DNA from: Paramacrobiotus metropolitanus
Lineage: Eukaryota; Tardigrada; Eutardigrada; Parachela; Macrobiotidae
Direction of reading: 5' to 3'
DNA: 64,000 bases
Assembly (NCBI RefSeq): GCF_019649055.1
Contig: NW_026570328.1
Span: forward strand, 248,001-312,000
The translations under genes were made by a program, and so were the position numbers. The notes below the pieces were generated by a model, which did not search any database, was not told the origin of the DNA, and was given only the letters and a program-made list of their open reading frames with translations. This document shows, piece by piece, positions 23,645-36,600 of this stretch (position 1 is the first letter of the stretch; each line of letters starts with the position of its first letter).

Positions 23645-26577
23645 ATGGAGGCACAGAACGGGATGGAAGGAAAACCAAAGACGCCTCAGCGTGATTGTGT
23701 GGGTATTAATGGCTGTGCTGGTGATGGTTCGGAAAATGATTCCGTAAGTCCAAAAAAGCGAAGGTGACAGAAGTAGTGCTTACATAGTGGCATCTGATGC
23801 TGCGTCTTCGGTGTGCTGAAGGCTTTTCCAATTTTTTAGATGTTTAACTTGTTCGCAAATTTATGATTTATCATCCAGATGTGCCTGTCAGATTGCATTC
23901 TTATTATCTTTTGGCTACGATTACAATAGGTTTTGCTCCAACCATTTCATTATATCCAGAAAGTCCCTGGAAAACAGATCCGAGGAAAGCTGGCGCAGGT
24001 AAGTTTTTTTAATTTGTGTATTGTACAGAATTACAAAGGGCGTACCAAAAGTAAGTTTCCCTTTTTTTGCCTCTCTGCCATTTGAAGTAATATGCATCTG
24101 ATATTTTTTTGTTGTATAAGCAATTATGTAAGCTAACTAAAGAAATAAGAATCAAAAGATTCAGTGAAGAAATGGGAAAACGAAAAATAGAATAGCGAGT
24201 GCTACTTTTGAAACATTTTCCACGGGTTTTTTCGGAGCTCGTTCTTTTTATTGCCACTTCCGTCCCTCTTACAATTTCGACAGCAGATTTAAAGTAACAG
24301 CTTGAGAAACTATTCTCGATATTACTGCGATGGCAGAATGTTTTGAAAAATTGACAGAGTAGAGCAAACATTTTTTCTCCGAGACACCAGAATTCCCCTT
24401 TTCAGCCTTCCTGCTGATATGAATCCAGAGTTCTTTGCATCAATAAAAAGGAAGTTTTATGAGCAGTTATGCGCATCTTAGACACCAATCACTTCCAAGT
24501 TTTACCGACAGTAATAATGTTTTTACAAGAAATTTTCAGTTTTTTACCGTCTGGAACCTTGAGCAGCTTTGTGGTTTTCCCACCTAGTCATCGAGAGTTT
24601 TTGATTTTCTGGAACAGCAGTATGAAAACGTTATTTTGTTTCGTACTTGGAATTAGGACAGAAAAGAATTCCTAATCTGATGGAATTTGGTGCTTTACGA
24701 AAATGAGCAGGAAGACTGAGAAAAAAATCAAAACTGTCTGGGTAAAACACGTGGCAAGGTGCGGATAACCTCGGACGGTTTTCTTGGCAGTCCTTCTCCA
24801 TTTAATTGTAGTTAAGTACAGTTATATTTTATTTCGGTACATTAATAAAGGACGTTTCTAAAAATATGGTTCATAAGAGTTACAAGCGTTCAGGCCGGGA
24901 GATACAAAATAGGGAAACTTACTTTTGGTACGCCCTTTGTAGAAGGCTCAGATACTATAGAATCGTAAATGCAGACGGTACACTGGTACAGTGATTATAG
25001 ATATTCGATATTTTATATGCTACAGGCGTTTAACATATGGATGAAAATTAGCAACGATAAATTACAAGTGATTACGGAGCTCATGGATATGCTGCATAAT
25101 GCTAGCCTTCTGTAAGTGCTGTGTCCTAATGAATTACACGGAACACGACACTTACTAGTTTTTTCATAAATTTGAATATAGCATTGACGATATCGAGGAT
25201 AGTTCTACGCTACGACGCGGAGTGCCAGGTATTTACAACAATTTCCGAAACCCTGTCGAGGTGTTCATATAACCTATAAGTTAGTGAAAGATAAATGCTA
25301 TATAATAAAATAATTAAATTTTTTTAGTGGCGCATTTGATATACGGCATTCCCAGTACAATTAACGCGGCTAATTATGTGTACTTTCTGGCGCTGGAACG
25401 AGCGTTATCCCTGCAACACCCCGATGCCCCGCAGATTTTTAGCCAGCAACTACTGGACCTTCACCGTGGCCAGGGCATGGAGATTTACTGGAGAGATTCG
25501 TACCAATGCCCCAGCGAAGACCAGTACAGGACAATGGTTATTCAAAGTGAGTTTAGATAGATGCTGCCTGATTGGTGTTAAAAACATGTTGGGTGTCTAT
25601 GGTGTACGGACTTCAGTGGTCAATTGATTTTTTGTGTTAGTTCTGAACTATTTTGGGGCAACGACAAAAAGATTAGAATTGTTAGTATTCCAGTTATTGT
25701 TTTGTTTGTTCGTAGCTCTGTGGTAATTTGACTTTTAATTTCTAGAGACAGGTGGATTATTCATGCTGGCTGTCCGGCTGATGCAGCTGTTCTCGGCTGA
25801 CCAAACGACCGACTTCCGCCCTCTGACGGAAACGTTGGGCCTGCTGTTTCAGATACGAGATGATTACTGCAACCTCATTGATCAGTCCGTAAGGGAACAA
25901 TAAAAAAAATACTAAGAGATCGTGTCCTGTAAATGGGTGTGTGATTGTTTGCAGTATAGTCACAACAAAACTTACTGTGAAGATTTTACCGAAGGAAAAT
26001 TTTCTTTTCCAATCGTCCATGCTGTCCGCGTGCGCAACGATCCAGACGGATTGGTGATGTGTGAGTGGCGATTACTGTTACCTAGAGAAGAATTACGGAC
26101 CTCACTACTCGTAGAAAGTATTGTCAACGGTTATATATGTACTCTGTATTACGGTATATATTGATCAGATGCATAAAACTGCGTTTCTGAATTTATATTT
26201 TCTTGCCGCTTTGGACTCGTTTGCTTTATTGTGTATCTTTATTACAGCCGTCCTTCGCCGAAGAACACTCGATGTGGATGTGAAAAAAAGATGTGTTCAG
26301 CAGATGTGCGAACTTGGTTCTTTGGAGTACACGCGTCAGACATTACTGAAACTGGATAAACAGTAAGTTTATAACGTCGGAACAGTGGAACGGATCTTTG
26401 TTTCCTGCAAGCGCTGCTTTTGCTTCTGAATTGTTAGTGTTTCTTGCAGGATGTCAAAGAATTATTTGACCTTTTTATAGAGCTCGGGATATTGTCGAAA
26501 ATTTGGGTGGAAATGTTGCGTTTTTGGGATTGTTGGACGAATTCAGAGCGATTTTTGTGGATCCTGTTCAGATGTAA
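23645..26577 (+). CDS. GGPS1: Geranylgeranyl diphosphate synthase
   Basis: Trans-prenyltransferase that condenses farnesyl diphosphate and isopentenyl diphosphate to geranylgeranyl diphosphate for protein prenylation, in the cytosol. Nine exons: 23645-23743, 23930-23998, 25026-25111, 25182-25228, 25328-25546, 25746-25888, 25955-26060, 26248-26362 and 26481-26577. All phases agree and give 326 residues. The first Asp-rich motif is DDIED at 87-91, followed by LRRGVPVAH. The second is FQIRDDY, Asp212-Asp213, in the short form seen in animal [21 protein letters not shown] and [10 protein letters not shown] also match the animal enzyme. The first 33 residues are not conserved. The C-terminus ([12 protein letters not shown]) is family-like. 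Intron 2 is about 1 kb because it holds a mariner-like element. Confidence 0.96.
24034..24939. mobile_element. Mariner-like non-autonomous element in GGPPS intron 2
   Basis: 906 bp bounded by inverted repeats that begin CAAAGGGCGTACCAAAAGTA and agree for about 29 bases, and flanked by TA on both sides (24032-24033 and 24940-24941). TA duplication and this type of end are typical of the Tc1/mariner superfamily. No intact transposase frame is present; the longest open frames are short and on both strands. It lies entirely inside the intron and does not disturb splice sites. Confidence 0.82.
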
Positions 26578-27265
26578 CTGGTGCCAGTTTTTAGACAGTG
26601 TGATCTTAGTTGTTAAGTAAGTATTCCGCCGGTTATATGTTAGTCGGTGCTTCGCAGTGTAACTTGATGATGAAAACAAGTTTTTTTACTTTCTGCTGTT
26701 ATTTTTATTCAATGCATGTCTTTCTTTTGTGTTCCTGTCCCACCGGCTACCGTAGCCATACAAGCGAAATTTTGTTGAATGCTCCTTGAATTGTAAACCC
26801 ATGGCATGAATCACATCAAGTGAGCAAACGCACGAATGAATTGTTAAATACTGAGGATTGCTTTATTCAGCAGAAACATTTCTCGTAATCTTCTCATACT
26901 ACAAAGTACAAACTACATATAAGGCATCTACAAAGTACAAACAAACTATAAGGCTATGACACATCGCGCAGTAGTTGTTAGACTGTTTCAATGTATTTGA
27001 ACTAGCATCTTCGTTCGACAAACGAATCGCGTTGCATTGTTAGTTCACAAACCAATTTATAAGCATTTAATGTCTTTATTGGATCTTCAGATCAGCTGCC
27101 GAAAACATAGATGCACAAAAAATGAGAGATAAAAGCTCACAAATACCAAGCACCAACTTAAATGAGATACAACGCCCTGTTACAACGGTACAAATTTTGA
27201 AACTTTGACAAAGCGTTCCTTACAACAGATTTTGATAAATATATCCAGGTTAAAATAAAAATAAT
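26578..27265. other. Convergent gap between GGPPS and protein kinase D
   Basis: GGPPS (plus) and PKD (minus) end toward each other here. The sequence is AT-rich 3' UTR-like DNA with no supported coding frame. No unambiguous AATAAA directly follows the GGPPS stop. Confidence 0.5.
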
Positions 27266-27634
27266 TCACGTTTCTTTCGCTATACATTCAGTGCACAAAA
27301 AATCGCATTTTAAATCAGTCAGAAAAAAGAACGGACTGGAATTTCCAATTGGACCACTTAAAACAGCGCGGATCAACAACCAGAGAATATAACAGATAAA
27401 ATCCTCCAACAAGACGAAGGCTGCAGTATTCATATCCCGCCACTTAAGATTCATTTCTGGAAACGGCGTGACAAAGACAAGTGGGAAAACGGCTCGACCG
27501 ATATCGCAACCCAGGTTAAAACAAATAAACTTTTCGGTAAAAATATAACCGGAACATTCTGGACAAGAAAACATGGAAATTGTAAAAACTTCAAAACCAC
27601 AACCTGCAACAAACATGCTTAGCAGAAATTCCAT
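27266..27634 (-). other. 122-codon open frame directly after the PKD stop codon
   Basis: The PKD stop TAG (27637-27635) is followed at once, in the same frame, by ATG and 121 more sense codons before the next stop. The peptide is hydrophobic and cysteine-rich (MEFLLSMFVAGCGFEVF at its start, and a C-x-x-C pair). It is in the expected PKD 3' UTR. It may be chance, a separate small ORF in the 3' UTR, or a readthrough extension. I see no known domain. Confidence 0.3.
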
Positions 27635-30600
27635 CTACAAACGATCTTCTTCCTCCGGGACTGTGTCGTCGTTTTCGTAGCTGCGCATGAAGAAATCGGG
27701 CTGCGCTGGCGCCGGGAGCGGTAAGTTGCGGCTGATGCGGTATGCTTCCCAGCGCGTGTCGTCGCTCTCATGTGTCAAATACCGCGAGCCGACGTCGCTT
27801 TCTAACTGGCGCAAATCGCAGTACAACTGATAATCGTGAAGCCATATGTGTTCCATGGCCTTGCTGACCGTGAAGCGATCCTTAATCTTAATGACCAGCA
27901 GGTGTTTGATGAGTTCCACTGCTTCTTTGCTTACTTCCGACCAAGGATTGGCGGGATACATGAACGACGCGTTCTGAATCTGGTCGTTAATATCTGAAAA
28001 TAAGATTACACCATCGTGGTAATATAACAAGCATAACACGTCCTGCGTTAATCGAGGGCGACGGTACGCTAACACAGACTAGCAAAGCTTAGCAAAATAC
28101 TAAATATGGTACAACAGGTTTAGGGAACGCTGCAAATACGACAGAAAACAGTAACGAATAATTGAAGTAGAATACAACAATTATTCAGGCAACAGATCCT
28201 ACAAACTGTTTATCATCATGATCTTCGATCAATCAATTACACACATTTCTAATTTAGTGCCGCTGCCTAAAAACTAACAAAATTCACCAGTATTTAGCGA
28301 CTATGTTTTCACAGACTAGGCTATTTAAACATACACCAAACAGTTTATTTGTTACAGTGGGCTGTCCGTTGTAAAGAAATGCATGTGTAAAGATGAGGCT
28401 TGATAAATTACATCACTAAAGTACCCCATTAATTGCAGCCGAGGTGGATAGTTCCCCAATCGCCTGCCCGCTCTCAAAGAAGTATCAACCATTTAAACAA
28501 GAAATTACGGCACAAAGCGCGGAAAAGTGTTCTTAGGCCTGCGGCGCTGTCTCATTTCTACGCAATCAATTTTAATCATTTCCTGTCTTCAGCCTCACGA
28601 TTACTGCAAATCTCGTTTCATTCTTGTACAACATGTTTTGAAAACTCTGAGTACAAACCGATCTTACGGTTAGTTTTCTAATTCAACGCACTGAGTATTC
28701 TAGAGCTCCACGACTGCATAAAAACTGGAAAAACATAACGACATATTGCTGTTAATAATACACGCCCATTATGTCAAGAAATTGTTTTACACGAAGAGAT
28801 ACGAAAAGTATTCAAGAACATGCAAGCCTTAAGCCGACCACAATACTTCTAGTCCATTTAATGATTGATTTGTGGCTCACATAAAAAACTGTATATAACG
28901 AAAAATTCTATAGCCTAGCACGACAAAACACTGACCGACGCCTTTATCGAGGAATCAAGACTGAATCGAGGAACCTTCGCGTACCCTTGCATTGTGCTAC
29001 TATGGGTGACAACTGACAAGGAATTAATTAAGTAATTTCGATCGTGCACATGGGCTTACCTTCGTCTTCGTTAAAGGGGAAAGTTCCTGACAGGCTGACA
29101 TATATGATGACTCCGACCGACCACATATCCAAACTCCTGTTATACCGTTTGTTCCGGATGACCTCTGGCGCCAGATAGGCCGGTGTACCGACAACACTCC
29201 GACGGAAACTCTTTTCACCAATAATCTTGGCAAACCCAAAATCACACAGTTTGGTCTGTGGGAAATCCGAGTCCGACGCCAGTAGAACGTTTTCCGGTTT
29301 CAGATCACAATGGGCAATCTTCTTGGAATGTAAGTAGCGTAGGGCGCCCAAAATCTGGAAGATGAGGAAACGCGTAATACGCTCATTCAGACGGCCCTTC
29401 TCGCTGCTCAGAATCAGCTCCAGCATGTCGCCTCGCAGCTTTTCCATGACCACAAAAATGCGCTCATTGTTCTCAAACATCCGATCCAACAGGACGATGC
29501 CGGGATGCCGCAAAGAGCGCAAAATGGCCACTTCGGTTTTCAACTGTTCTTCTTGTTTGTTTGGAAAACGCTGCTTCTCGATTACCTTAATCGCTACCTA
29601 TACGCAACAAGACAGGTTTTATTATACCATCAGGCAGTTTTAAAAATTACAACTGTCATTAAAACATAAATGCCGGCGGTACCAACCGGCATAGTAAATA
29701 CCGTGTTAGTGACTGCTGGTTACTGTTCCATCTACTGCATACTAAAATTTATCCCAGATTGCCAATTATTGCACCTATTCGTAGTCTTACATTTTTGATG
29801 ATACAGGTGAGTACAAAAATAACTTTATTGTCAACTTGTACAAGCCAATGCCATTTACATTTAAGCTTTAAAAACCCAGGTGTGTTCGCGGTTATTGAAT
29901 TTCGTTTAATTTGCCAGTGTTGGGGCACCAATACGATGAAAGTGTAACCACAACCATAAGGACGAGAGTAGTTAATGAGGATGCAACGAAAGCGTAAATT
30001 TGGCCAAAGGGACATGTCATCTAGGCGGTGCGAAGATTTGTCTGGCTTAATTCTCTCACACTGCCAACAGCGTCATTCATCCTGATTACACCGTGCGTCC
30101 CGGCCGTCACTGGAATATCTGTATGACATAATCTCTACCAAATACAACCCTCCCAGGCATTCCTGCTGATATTTGCGGATACACAATACAAACACTACCC
30201 AACTGGGATTTACACTAATCAACCAACTCCTCACCAAGCACCGATCAGATTTTTTAACGCGGCTTGTAATTACCTCTCAAACCGCCAACACATCGAACTG
30301 TATTCCCTTACGGCTAGCAACCCATAGCTTACGATGCTGATGAGCCACAGCCCGACCACCGTAAACCCTTTTCATCATTGTGCAAACTACAAATAATAAA
30401 CACAATACAACACAAATAAAAGAAAAACGGTTACAAAGAAGGTACTGTAATTGATATACAGATAGATACAGTGCCATCCAAGTGACGTATTTGGAGTATT
30501 CTCGTACCCAAGACTGTTATATTTTATACAATATACGCAATACTGGATAACTTCTATAAAATACTAGTATAAAGTACCAAAAACCTTATGACATTGTTAG

Positions 30601-33600
30601 AGCAGCTGTTCGTAATTATTAGACCCTCCCGTGCGAAAACGGGTTAAAGTTGTGATCGGCTAACAAATTCGCAATATAAAACTAATATTACGAAGAATGT
30701 GGCAGGTAAACATCTTTAATGTCCTAAACTTCTAACTGTATAAATGGCAGGTGTATATTTAGAAGAGCATGAACATCCTGGCCTCATTATCAGCTGATGG
30801 GACTCTTTCAGCGCAAAAGAAGAAAGCGGAACCTTCAATGCGCATCCCGCTACGGAAAAAATTGAAAAGCTTCAAGTTTGCGTGACCAATTGGATGCCAG
30901 CAAAGTGCTGGCAACATAATTATCCCCATAAATACCTACATCACGCTAAGCCTTATAACATAAAAACGAAAGCCTATTTACCCTCTCAATGTAAACGGAA
31001 ACCATTATTGACTAGAGACAATCGTTTAAATGCCTTGAGAATTGCGGCAGTACCACAAGGGCTACTCCATACGTCACCACGACAAAATGTTATGGAGAAA
31101 TTCATCAACCACTCCACCTGACCATAATTGACATTAATGTTCTTCTTGTTAAAATCGATCAAATACGTTTTCACAGCATAAATCAAAATGCCGCGGAAGA
31201 CCACATCCGCAAGGCGCAAACCATAAAGCATGAGAAAATATTAGAATGTATAGTCCAATTCAACTACACACATAAGTTATGTATACATAAGTTACGGTTA
31301 TGTAACATAACCGTCTGATGCTTGATTTTCTCATATGCTACCACCATTTAAATAAGTCACGGAAGATTAACTCGATTAATTAGCTCACTGACGATCGGTT
31401 CGCGGAATAGCCATCGGGCTATCCTACGGAATAACCAAATCAGAAAGAAAAATTGTGGACAAATTCAGAAAAATGGCTACCCTCGCATAAAACCCTCGGT
31501 AGTTTACTGAAATTGTGGCTATTTTTTATGCGCAAAGCAAAAGAAAAGCCCAGTTTATGGACATTTTAGCAGATAAAACCCCACAGAAATATACATGCTC
31601 GATCTCACCACTAGTAACACTTACACAAAAATAATAAGTATTGCCGCAAATAAGTTAACTTTTTTATAAATAAAAATCTAATAGTATGTGGTTCCATCAA
31701 GAGTGTAAATCCTACTCATTAGTAATAAAGCGTACATCTGCCTCAAACGCCATATGTACAACCGCGCCAAAACCAGAAGTCTTTCGAAAGCAGAAGCAAG
31801 CTGACTAAATGTGGAAGTCGATTAAAACTGTCAGCTTCGCTGTATGTATTTTACTGTCACTCATCGATCACAGATCCTGCCCAAAAATAACTCGATTGAC
31901 TGACCATTTATTGCTTCCGCCCAGGTGCTAATGTCGCAGTGTTTTTGCCACTTAAATCACGCTTCACAGAATAAAATCCATCAGAGAATTTCCCTCCACA
32001 TCATTTTCTATTTAATGCTTTAACGTATTTACCCAATCGTTAATAATATCATAAAAATATTTTCACGCTGCGATACTATGCTGGAAACAAGCTTACTGTA
32101 TAAAGCAGACCCAGAAACGTAAGTGCCGGCATGTCATTCATGGACGCCCCCGCGTAACAGCCGCAAAATGTCAACGGCATAAATCAAACTAATTATCTCA
32201 TCCCATCCTGCCTTTCGATCCGCTTCCTTTTTAAACTTGTACAACACCGTCACTAAATCTACTTAGCTCAAGCATTAATTAAATATAAGTTACATCGCGG
32301 CTATAACCCATAGTAACTGCAACGCTGCCTATTATTTCGAAACCTTCGTAATTAATGGCGGAATGGCACTGTCAGCATAAACAGTTAATACCAGCATATT
32401 CTACAATATACATACTGTAGTAGTGTTTTTAAATCAGCTGTGAATATGCTACACGAAACTGTCTGTAGGCATATTATGAAATTTAACTGTATTAAATTTG
32501 TAAGAATGTTCAACAACGCAAAATTTTAAGCAAAAAATATACCTGTCTGGATGTTTGCCGCTGAACACCGCCATACACTACACCAAACTGCCCGCTTCCA
32601 AGAACTTCATCTGGAAAGATTTGGTAGAGCATATGGATGTCTTCCGTTGTGTCGCCTCCAACACTTCCAACTCCGACCTCCGTGGCATCATTGACAACCA
32701 CCCGTGGCACACCGGGACCCGTAGCCATGTTGTTCCCGCTAGAGGATGCGGCCACCGGCATGAAGGCTTTGTTAATCGCCCGAGCCCATTCCAAGGCACC
32801 TTCCGAGCTGCTGTTTTCCCCCACATAATATACTAGTTTCTCCGTCCGCAGCTGAAACGTATGAGGCGCCGGCGTTTGACTCCCGAACTCAATACCCAGA
32901 ATATCCGAGAGAGGCAGTTCCTTGTAGAACTTCGAATCATGTTCCGATTTGAAAAGAGTAATCGTTTTGCTGTCCAGCTGCCAGTAGTGGCGTTTCCGCA
33001 TAGTATCTTTGTTCGTAAAGTGGATCAGCCAACCCTCCTTCAGCGGCGTTTGATCCTGCCGTTTAGTGTGACGGATGGACTGAACCACACGTTGGACGGG
33101 AATGTTGGTCGACTGGGTAACTACAAAAACGTGAAAGTTTTGATGCGATGTTGCACTTCTTTACTTCACTACATTTGTAAAATCAAACCATATGTTCTAC
33201 AAGACAGCAGGTCTGTCTAAATTCCAGTGTCCATACCAGGCCAACAACAAAATGCGGAATTACGGATACATAAAATCATTAAAATGCTTTACCATCAGGC
33301 TAACGGTTGACCCACCCAGTGCGGCTACACGGGGAGAACTAAGGAAAACAAACTTTCACAAAATTGTCGACAATAACAGCAAAACATAAAATCTTCTGGC
33401 TATTATTTTTATGACGTTTCTTAACAGTACAATAATTATTTTCCAAATGAGATATCCATACAACTTCAGTGTTCGTTTAGATAGACTCAATATTTCACTA
33501 CTGCATGTTAATATTTTGCATCTTAATGTAAATTAGTACCCTAAGAAGTGAAAATACCTTTAACCTAAAGCCTGTTGGCATTTCGCATTGAAGGAATTAC

Positions 33601-36600
33601 CCTTTAGCGCTTGACGTAGCAATTATAAACGATTTACGCGTTTTTGAAACTACATTCCTTTTCCTCGACACATTTCTCAGCATTCAGCCAGAAGTCATGA
33701 TTCAGTTGATGAAGCGGATCAAAGAGCAAATCGATCCTTTTAACGTGGCCGCGCGCACAACAGCGGAACAAATTACACCACCCCCAATCCACCGACAATC
33801 TTCCCCAGGGGTACAAACATGTTCTCGACAAAAAGAGTGTAGCCTATTCCTATTAAATGCATCCAGCGGCAACCGCTGCCACACTCATCCAAGTGGACTT
33901 GACTTGCTGGGGAATTAATTCTCCACCATGTTTTCACATTATTTTCCACATATAAAATGTTGCGACCCTCTCCGCCATTGACGTAGCAACCGGATGGTTA
34001 CACCATCCTTTCCGTCTGTTTATCTATCTTGCATGCAACGCTATATGCGAGATTCATCCCGCAAATGGATTCCATTGTGCTTTTGACTAAGCAATCAATA
34101 TGCAGCACTACGGCCTTTTTGTCCGAGGATGTGTTGACAGAACGGATCGGATGACGCCCCGCACAATCTCTATAGCTAGAATCACAATTATAATCACCAA
34201 AAAACCGCTTCTGCTTTTTTATCTAGATTTTTCTTGTGTTCAGTACGTTTTTAAAAAAATCGGTTAACGCAATAGAATTAAGACCGGTCGTGGAAAATAA
34301 AATTACAGTAACACAAACTTCATTTCCTACTTTTTTATTCTGTCTCCTTGTTCGTCATTTCATTATCGTCATGTCAAGCTTAGCGTTTGATATCAGAAAC
34401 GTGTTCATGTTCGTCAGTAAAATTTTCATGTATTCTACAGCTGGTAAATGGTAAAATTAACTCTATCCATAATTTCAAACGCTACCACAGCTTTTGGAAT
34501 TCTTTCAATATTAGCTAATTATGAAAACGTGTTGATTTCCGTCACCTGCAAATCGTGAATTTTGATTCTGGGTTGAAAAGCTGCAATAGTTTTTTAAAGG
34601 CACGGTATAAACTACGCTAGCATTTTATCTATTTATATTAAACTGCGATACAAAAAAAGTATAACATTACAAGTTAACCACGGATACACAAAATGTCAAA
34701 ATGAAAAATCTAACAGAAATCCTAACATTAACACTAGCTTGGCCTCAAGTGCTCGGGAAACCGGATACGGAACTCGCGATTTGTGACGCAGTCACCACAG
34801 AGTCGCAACACCGAGGAAGCAGTTTCCAACTGATACACCTCCATTCCCGGGCGGTTTTGGTTAAGTGACGAAACATTATTGCAAATGTCAAATACAATCG
34901 TACAGAACTTGCTCGCACGATCAAGGATCGTGTGCTACAATTAATAACTTGCAAAAGCGAAGCGTATTATGGCATACTTTTTGAGTTGCTGTGATTTTGT
35001 TGCCATCGTATTTACATATGCATATCATCAAAAAGAGTTTCATTAACAAATAAAGCTGCACGCAATCAAGAAACATAAACTAACTCGATCTTCAGGATTC
35101 TACTCACAACGCCAACTAAAAGCCACAAAAACCTACTGTACATACTAAACTGAGGAACACAGCTTTGTCCTGGAAGAAAACCATTTTAAAAGCGTTAAGC
35201 GCCTCTCTTACACTACAGTACTGTAATCAAGGACAGATCCCATCTAAAACAATAAAAGTGATTGATCGCGAGCTCTGTTGCTTGAGGCAGAAGCACAAAT
35301 GCTGATTGGAAGACACTTTTAAACAGCAGCTCATTAATTGTAACGGCCCACATATAATCGAACAAAATATTAATTTTTGTGAACTGGATAATGAAATCAG
35401 GTGTGTGAAAAAGCCGTTGAATTTTACAAAAATTTTTATAGCTGTTTTCCCATATGCTGGAATAAGCTGGATTTACTACACAAACAACCATAAACCGTCG
35501 AACAAAACGATGACCCTGAACAACACCAGGTGATGCACAATTGTACATGTCACATAAAGCATTAGCACTGATCGTTAAGCGAAAACATTCTAAGTATGAT
35601 TCCGTATAAACGTCTGGTCGGTCAGCAATGTTTACTTGACTGCAACAAAATGCAACCAAATGGATGATATTCAGAGTCTTCCGGTTACCCAACTAGCGAT
35701 CCATATTACGTTGGAGTGGAAGTTGTGTGCGATCATGACCTCAATCAGGCAAATCTCTCAGGACGTCAAACCCGGCTTAACCAAGTATAAGCAAACAGTT
35801 ATGAGTTTTATGACGCATGCCACATATCTGCATTTTCATCTTTTCAACTCGAATCACTACTGCCCGATAAGTATTAGAGGCAATGATCACCGCAATGTTG
35901 ACGGGCGCAATTTTTGCTACTCGCAAACAAATGCAGACACATTGATTTTATGATATACATACCTCCATCGATTTCGTAAACACATTGCGTTTCCAATTCC
36001 GTAAAAGTTTCGTAAATTAAAAAATTTTACAGCCCGTATTTTTAATAAACAATAGCGAATTAATATACTTTACACAAATTTAGCGAATTAATTTACTCCT
36101 GCATTAGTTACATTCATCATAAAAAATTAAATATTGTTGTCCCAACTCCCAGTATGGCATGACAGAAAATGTTACATACAGCACAATTAATTATCGCAGC
36201 TACCAGGAATGCTGCCATCCGACATTCCGAGATTATCTTTGATGGAACGTCAATCACTACGACAAAATCATACAGACAAGTGCAACATCCAAATTTGCAT
36301 GAACATTCCGCGTGACAGTAACAGTAAGTTAACGTTTTACAAGTTAACTACGATTTTTAGTCTACGGGTAAAATCTGCTGAATCACTACTTGAATGTTCT
36401 TCGGACAGACTGAAGAAATCATATTTTCCAAGAACTTTCAAAAAAATTGGGGTAACCGTAATCTAGTGCTAAAGAACACGGAACGATTCAGTTCGCAATC
36501 AAATTGATGCTAGGAACTTGTTATATAAACAAGCACCGGTAGGTGTGAATGAACCTGGTATCAATGAAAAGCAATACAAGGAATGAGTCAAGACAAATTT

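Noticed and set aside
35213-35960. 159-codon minus-strand frame and a neighbouring segment that faintly recalls the TM3/second-loop region of a GPCR
   Set aside because: The resemblance is very short, needs frame changes, lacks splice signals and shows no other receptor motifs. It is in a PKD intron.
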